64,000 bases of DNA from Haliotis asinina (lineage: Eukaryota; Mollusca; Gastropoda; Lepetellida; Haliotidae), in contig NC_090287.1 in assembly GCF_037392515.1 (NCBI RefSeq), positions 9,097,501 through 9,161,500 of the forward strand. Direction: 5' to 3'. Position numbers and translations under genes: made by a program. The notes below the pieces were generated by a model. The model saw only the letters and a list, made by a program, of their open reading frames with translations. It ran no database searches and was not told the DNA's origin. This document shows, in pieces, positions 59,866-64,000 of this stretch (positions are counted from its first letter, which is position 1; each line of letters begins with the position of its first letter).

Positions 59866-62800
59866 AGTGTGTTATGCAATTCTTGAATAAAACGACAGGG
59901 CGTGTTGAGCAGGATTCCGCAGACTATGATGATCCTGCACCGACCAGTAATATGAACCTCTAATGATATAGTTCTGATGTGATTCAGTTCGAGAGCTGAA
60001 CAGTCATGTTTACTCTGATACATTTTCCGAATCGTTGCAAAAGTACTCAGCCGTTTATAAGCGATCATTTATCACTTTAAATATTGATACTATTCCAAGG
60101 ATTAGTCGGTTTGATCAGTAAATATTTGTCCTTAGAAAAGAGTATCTAATGTTTATGAACTAAATTCTAGAGTATCATCGAAATGCCTAATTACTGTGTT
60201 TGATCTTTAAGCGATCATGTCTTCCCCATCAGCAGATGTGATCATTGTATCACTCATCTTGCAAATTGATACTCAAATAGAAGGCGTGGTATTAATATTG
60301 TATTATTTAATCAATCAGGGACAAGCTTTCACGTTAGTGTTTAAGTGTCATGTTTACATTTGACATTTTGACAGTCTTAATCATGGGAATTAACCATACA
60401 CTCTCAAAATTCGATTCCTTTCATTAATCTTTCATTTCAAATGTCGAGGTCATGCATTTTATGTGCTTGACTCTTGTAAAATAACGTTTCCACAAGGGGT
60501 GGTGGAAAAAGCATATTAAAAATAACACAAACTCATTACAAAATTGCCATGTGACCTTCCTTCTTGCCCAAGGTGTTTTACTGATCCCTGAGGTTTTCTC
60601 TGACGCTGCCTATCTAAAGAATATCGGTTGCTGCACAGAGAACAGTTGTTTTGACGCTTTTACGAAAACCTTATTTTATCTGTCCACGGACGTCTTTGTG
60701 TTTGCCTGTTTGTTATCTTTATAAGCAGCATGCATTTCGCGTACTCGCATGTTCATACATGTTGCTTGGTGTGTCAGAAATCTACCCTTAACTTTGTTAA
60801 AGCTGTACACTGTTGAAGTCTTCAGGTTCTCTTTCAGTCGCAACTGTCACGCCGTGCTATAAATATAACACATTCCAGATCAGCGGTGAACCTTTCTTCA
60901 GAGTGGTATAAGTAGTATGTCTTATGTTCTTACGTTTCGTATCGCCTGAAATATATGTCTCATATTCACCTTAATTCCAAATTCTTTGTGGAATATATCC
61001 TTCAATTACATCGGAACAAACATTAACGTATTTCAAACTGGGATAAGGAAATTGTAATTCGTGATCTGTTTCAGCTATGTATTCAGATAAAGAAGATAAA
61101 GAAGATGGAGAGGTAGGCAACTGGTCTTCTTGGTCACACACATCGATTGCTTGAGTTGGTGAAACCCATTTATACAGTCCCCTTGCTGCTCGTCATGCGG
61201 CGATTAGTGCTGATGTCAGGCTAATGATGAACCAGCAAATCGATCCAAGGCTATGAATACTCATAAAGCGCAATCATAATCCAATATCATGAAGAAGTAT
61301 GCTACGCAAGACATAGTTCACAAGGCAAAAACTGCATCGCGACATTCCCATGTACCCATTGACATACAATATAGGTTTACAAGGAATAAAACGCCAAGAC
61401 TCTCAGCACCAAGAGAGGTCAATTACATTATATTGCCACTGAAGGAACAATATTTGTATCACCGTTGCGGAGACGATCTTCAAATACGAGTTAATCACCA
61501 CTTAACCGTCAGTGCTGGCTGTTCATTGTGGTAAATATTTTCTGAAAGTCACAAAAAAGTCTGAAACTATGATCCAAATTCAGTGAAACTTTTTGAAGAC
61601 AGTTTATAAGACAGTTTCAGAATTGTCTCCGCATCTCATCAAAGCGAACGTACATTTCCCCGAGGTAAAGTCCACATCAAGCCCGGTTTTTCACATCTGT
61701 ACAAGATTAACGGTGATTCACAACAATTTCATTACAAAGACGAAATTACGCTTTGAACTAGCAGAACTGATTGATGCGGAGTTCTTATTGCACGATCAGA
61801 ACATACGGGCGTTATTTCCTCGTCCGAATTGCAACCATGACCCGTAATCGCTGTAGTAAATCGCGCCCCCTGACACCCCCTAATCAGCCCTATTAAAGAT
61901 CGCGAGAAGATTAGCCTATCATTCCGACGGTCGACCCTTGTAGCGATATTGTCGGAAAACCAACGTATTTGCCCACCAAACACGATTGCAAGCAAGTGGC
62001 TAAATGCTTTGAGTTGTTCCGCGGCGCGATCATTGGCAGTATCAATGGCATATCGATGTTTTGATGGCATCTGTAGCAAGCCGTTAGTGTCTTATTGATG
62101 GAAGCCTCTCCAACACGTTATCGTAACCATCCCTGTGGCACCCAGTTCGTCCGTCTATTGACACCTAAAGAAATTCCAGCAATTCAATGATTTAATTCTT
62201 TTCATTAGCCGCGGTGTTACGGTCTGTTGTGTATGAGGCCGTGTGATTAGAGAATCTTCCTCCCAGTAGGGACTGCTTGCATAGTCTGTGCATCCCATCT
62301 ACAACCCTATAGAACTCGCCGGGAAGACTTTCAACCTGCTCTTGACCTGATACATGCGGAAGGCGATGCAAGTCGCCTTTGTTTGTACCAAACACTCCAT
62401 CAGGAAAGCAGACATGTTACAGGATTCAGTTTCATTGAATCATGCGTGCATGTTTTCAGTGTTAACATCTATATAAACCAACCGCCAGTTTTTCTCGTGT
62501 GTTTCATATAATGAACGCACGAGGAGTTGTGACTTGTAAATGTAACCTTCTACTTGCTATTTGTGTGCGTCGATCTTTGTTCCATTCTTACCAGTCCGCG
62601 CATGGAAAAATCAGACACAGGCTTCTTTTCCTGCAACATAGCCATGCCATTCTGCACAGTAATGTAATCACAAAATTACATTCACATGTGCTATTTCGCA
62701 AGCGGTATTTCAAACCACAGCTCACTGAAAACACTCTAAACTGTATGCGGTGAACTTAGTGTGCACGTAAGTATATTACAAACATGATATCATAAGCATC

Positions 62801-64000
62801 CTTGAGTATGATGTTTGCATCTGTGATAACCCTTTAGCTATGGTTCCAGTTACATTCATTTACATAATTATTCACATAACTTTTTTGCAGAAATTCTGCC
62901 ACATTAACTACTAAACAGCAAATACTGATACCCATGGATATCAGGTGAAGTTATGGTACATATGTAACCATATAAACGAGCACTCTAGGTCTGGAGAACG
63001 AATCTGTAGACTTGCCTCACCAGCGATAAATGGCTCTCTAGCTCCTTACACCGTGGGGTACGTATCTTGAGATGAACAAGGATGAACACATGTCAAGAAT
63101 TTCAGCAAATATATCCAGGAAGCATGGATATATGGGCTCCATATTGTTGAAAAGAACGGTATTTCTGTAGGATAAGCAGTGGGTGTGGCTGTAGCTGTGG
63201 CGTTTGAGTGTCGTTGATCTATCTGTCTATATTAGGAGAACAGGGGACAGGGGTAGTCCTGTCCTGTATGTCGCAGTGCAACATATCTTCTCTAAGAATG
63301 TCGGTGACGTATGAATCCCGGTTCGCCTCGAGAATATTTCTAGGTTTTTCCAACACTATGCCTATGATCGTCAGTGAGACCAAAATGGTACAAAGCCGAC
63401 ACCTACCTCATTACGTCCTCTCATACCAACCGGAAAGCCGAATACAACAAGAATATTGGTAAAGGCTAACCTGAAGCCAATTCATTTTCTGACCGATGAA
63501 TATCCGGGTTTTCAGTGACCGATGCTTGTCATAGGAAGTCACCCGAGTGAGTGAGTTGTCATGGTATCCAAAATGGTTATAATGTCAATCACTGGATTGT
63601 TTGATGAAAAATCGATGTACACAGACCTGCTGATTGCGGAGTCGACCAATCAAACAATCATACACTATTTCTTCAAACTGAATGACTAAGGTAGAAACCT
63701 TTCGGTGACAATGAAACCAGTATGAGCCTTCTACTACTGAACTTATGTATTGCATCGTGTTTATGAAATATGAGACAGAAAAGCATGCACAAAAGGTGAA
63801 AGCTGAATGAAATAACATGGCAACGAGTTTGAACTCAGCTTTGAAGACGTCAGTGAGAAAGAGTATAATTAGTGATAATTACTTCCCACCAATGTGAAGA
63901 CCGCAGTTGGGCATGACTAATAGGAAGAAACCCAGGTGGAAGTCATCAGTTAGCCTCACATGTTGTTGAGAATACAATCTTCCTTAACGCTAAACCAACA
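59866..64000. other. No gene supported; one CpG-rich patch and SINE scraps
   Basis: Contains the CpG-rich patch at about 61850-62060, an open - strand frame at 61732-62079 and another at 62192-62395. A reverse interspersed-repeat scrap lies at about 63500-63565 (ATGCTTGTCATAGGAAGTCA then GAGTGAGTGAG). No Ig or signal-peptide exon was seen. Confidence 0.45.
61850..62060. promoter_or_regulatory. CpG-rich patch upstream of gene B
   Basis: CG dinucleotides are frequent here (AAATCGCGCCCC, GATCGCGAGA, TTCCGACGGTCGACC, TCCGCGGCGCGATC) but scarce in the surroundings. It sits about 12 kb upstream of gene B's first visible exon on the same strand, so it could be a promoter or first exon. It could also be an old insertion. 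No TATA or initiator is assigned. Confidence 0.25.

Overview
This window looks like nuclear DNA of a marine gastropod, most likely an abalone (Haliotis) or a close vetigastropod. It is AT-rich and gene-sparse, its real coding sequence is cut into short exons with GT/AG boundaries, and no bacterial operon structure is visible. The organism call rests on tRNA-derived SINEs whose 3' part reads like 'GATATTGCTGGAATATTG' and ends in an (ACTC)n tail, and on a second interspersed repeat with the core 'TCTTACGACAAGCATGGG'. I associate both with abalone from memory, and no search was run. The molluscan motif GGGAGATAAC also occurs.

The main content is two related genes for neural-type immunoglobulin-superfamily adhesion proteins (lachesin / neurotrimin / IgLON-like), arranged tail to tail. 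Gene A is on the + strand, with eight exons from 8452 to 20271. Gene B is on the - strand, with seven exons from 50196 down to 35262. Each encodes three Ig domains, a low-complexity Ser/Thr/Pro-type stalk, and a short C-terminal exon with a hydrophobic tail that looks like a GPI-anchor signal. Exons match one for one in order, phase and nearly in length (110/110, 205/205, 150/153, 129/129, 122+166/288, 177/207, 122/104 coding bases). The exception is Ig3, which has an extra phase-0 intron in gene A only. The signal-peptide and 5' UTR exons of both genes were not found and may lie outside the window.

Layout: 1-8451 is sequence upstream of gene A with one SINE at 4381. 8452-20271 is gene A, with repeats in its introns. 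20272-35261 is the intergenic or 3' UTR region between the convergent genes, with SINEs, small tandem duplications, a (CA)n run and two CpG/GC-rich patches. 35262-50196 is gene B, with a (TG)n microsatellite in one intron. 50197-64000 is upstream of gene B and is rich in repeats: a 25-bp minisatellite with about 22 full units, a reverse SINE, the decayed C-terminal end of a LINE-type retrotransposon protein, a fold-back cluster of another tRNA-derived repeat, and a CpG-rich patch near 61.9-62.1 kb.

Most other open reading frames in the window look like chance or repeat-derived ORFs. The observations most worth checking are the inverted paralogue pair, the intron gain/loss in Ig3, the in-frame stop just past the last donor of gene B (a possible secreted isoform), the repeat abutting the stalk-exon acceptor of gene A, and a few unidentified coding-like relics.
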